DNA from: Streptomyces tuirus
Lineage (GTDB): Bacteria; Actinomycetota; Actinomycetes; Streptomycetales; Streptomycetaceae
NCBI GenBank assembly: GCA_018195615.1
Contig: JAGTPG010000002.1
Location: 2,546,501 to 2,610,500, forward strand
Length of the DNA: 64,000 nt
Reading direction: 5' to 3'
Each line of letters starts with the position of its first letter. The first letter of the stretch is position 1. Both the position numbers and the translations under genes were made by a program. The notes below the pieces were generated by a model. That model was not told the DNA's origin. It was given only the letters and a program-made list of their open reading frames with translations, and searched no databases. Of the stretch, positions 63,654 through 64,000 are shown piece after piece.

Positions 63654-64000
63654 TGGTAGGCGCGCAGGCTGGACTTGGCGCGGGCGCGAGGGCGGTTCCG
63701 GTAGAACCGCCTGGCCCACGGGGAGGCGGGGCGGGCCAGCCGTACGGCGGCGATCACGGCGACGACGGGGATGATCACCCCCAGGACCGCGAGGCGGACC
63801 TTGCCCTTGAACAGGGCGATGAGCGCGAACCCGAAGTTCACGACGACGTTCACGAGGACGACGGCGCGGTTCTGCTGCTGGTCCTCGGAGAGGTCGTTGA
63901 CGCCCAGCGGCGAGAAGCCGATCAGGAGAAGGCCGACGAGGGAGGCGGTGAGGACGACCATCTCCACGCTCTTGCGGCCGTCCGGGGACCAGTAGACGTC
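63557..64000 (-). CDS. Membrane protein, C-terminal part (partial, runs off the window)
   Basis: The frame is open to the window end (…VYWSPDGRKSVEMVV…), so the gene starts beyond 64000. The visible 148 residues have three hydrophobic segments (VLTASLVGLLLIGFSPLG, VLVNVVVNFGFALIALF and LAVLGVIIPVVAVIAAVRLA) and a basic cytoplasmic tail (FYRNRPRARAKSSLRAYH, then WVGPQRRFQDWIGG). No family recognised. The ATG at 63967 is internal. Confidence 0.7.
   Translation of the reverse strand, partial: DVYWSPDGRKSVEMVVLTASLVGLLLIGFSPLGVNDLSEDQQQNRAVVLVNVVVNFGFALIALFKGKVRLAVLGVIIPVVAVIAAVRLARPASPWARRFYRNRPRARAKSSLRAYHHDRRWVGPQRRFQDWIGGAPDPEVARSLERR

Noticed and set aside
1..64000. CRISPR arrays, tRNA or rRNA genes, prophage or conjugative element
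   Set aside because: No regularly spaced repeats, no tRNA-like cloverleaf or rRNA sequence and no phage structural genes were seen; the only mobile element is the IS.

Overview
The window is high-GC actinobacterial chromosome and reads as a Streptomyces core region. GTG and TTG starts are frequent, genes overlap by ATGA or GTGA, terminators are long GC hairpins, and several starts look leaderless. Gene content and order match, from memory, the S. coelicolor stretch that runs from the pfkA/macRS/glkA neighbourhood through trpD, qcrCAB and ctaCDEF to nadA, pspA and cobU/cobT. No tRNA, rRNA or CRISPR array was seen. One insertion sequence (IS30 family) is present.

Layout. 1-4047: end of an anthranilate-synthase-type gene, then pfkA, the two-component pair macRS and a plsC-type acyltransferase on the minus strand. 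4234-10809: an esterase with a membrane protein, an endo/exonuclease/phosphatase, glucokinase glkA with its small neighbour, an ArsA-like ATPase, an SRPBCC protein and a metallophosphoesterase. 11107-20566: acyl-CoA synthetase, cholesterol oxidase, a PimB'-type mannosyltransferase, a GT87-type membrane mannosyltransferase, a metallopeptidase lipoprotein and two paralogous NlpC/P60 wall hydrolases. 20814-28844: NYN-domain protein, rhomboid protease, stand-alone RAM domain, a small secreted protein with an OmpR-type two-component system, an SLC13-type carrier and glycerate kinase. 28799-30416: a class V aminotransferase behind a SAM-IV-type riboswitch. 30479-40937: trpD and the cytochrome bcc-aa3 supercomplex genes qcrBAC, ctaE and ctaFDC, with an L,D-transpeptidase and a receiver-like protein in between. 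41247-48060: a cysteine desulfurase-TusA fusion, adenosine kinase, a repeat-rich membrane protein, erpA and nadA. 48075-49435: the IS30-type element inside a palindrome. 49448-58349: an RND efflux pump with its own two-component system, yefM/yoeB, pspAA/pspA, a DUF3043-type protein and a methyltransferase. 58569-64000: cobU (with an extra N-terminal domain), a DHFR-like reductase, a methyltransferase, cobT and membrane proteins.

Functional links. Sulfur and Fe-S supply (desulfurase-TusA, erpA, the Fe-S enzyme nadA, a SAM-responsive aminotransferase) surrounds the respiratory locus. Central carbon control (pfkA, glkA) sits at the left end. Envelope functions recur throughout: PIM synthesis, NlpC/P60, L,D-transpeptidase, PspA, rhomboid and macRS.

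Quality warning. At least 23 otherwise conserved genes are broken by about 41 frame changes. Where the reading phase can be followed, every one is in the direction of a missing base, and where I inspected the site it lies in a short G or C run. This looks like consensus error rather than biology. Frameshifted genes are therefore annotated as one CDS across the shifts.
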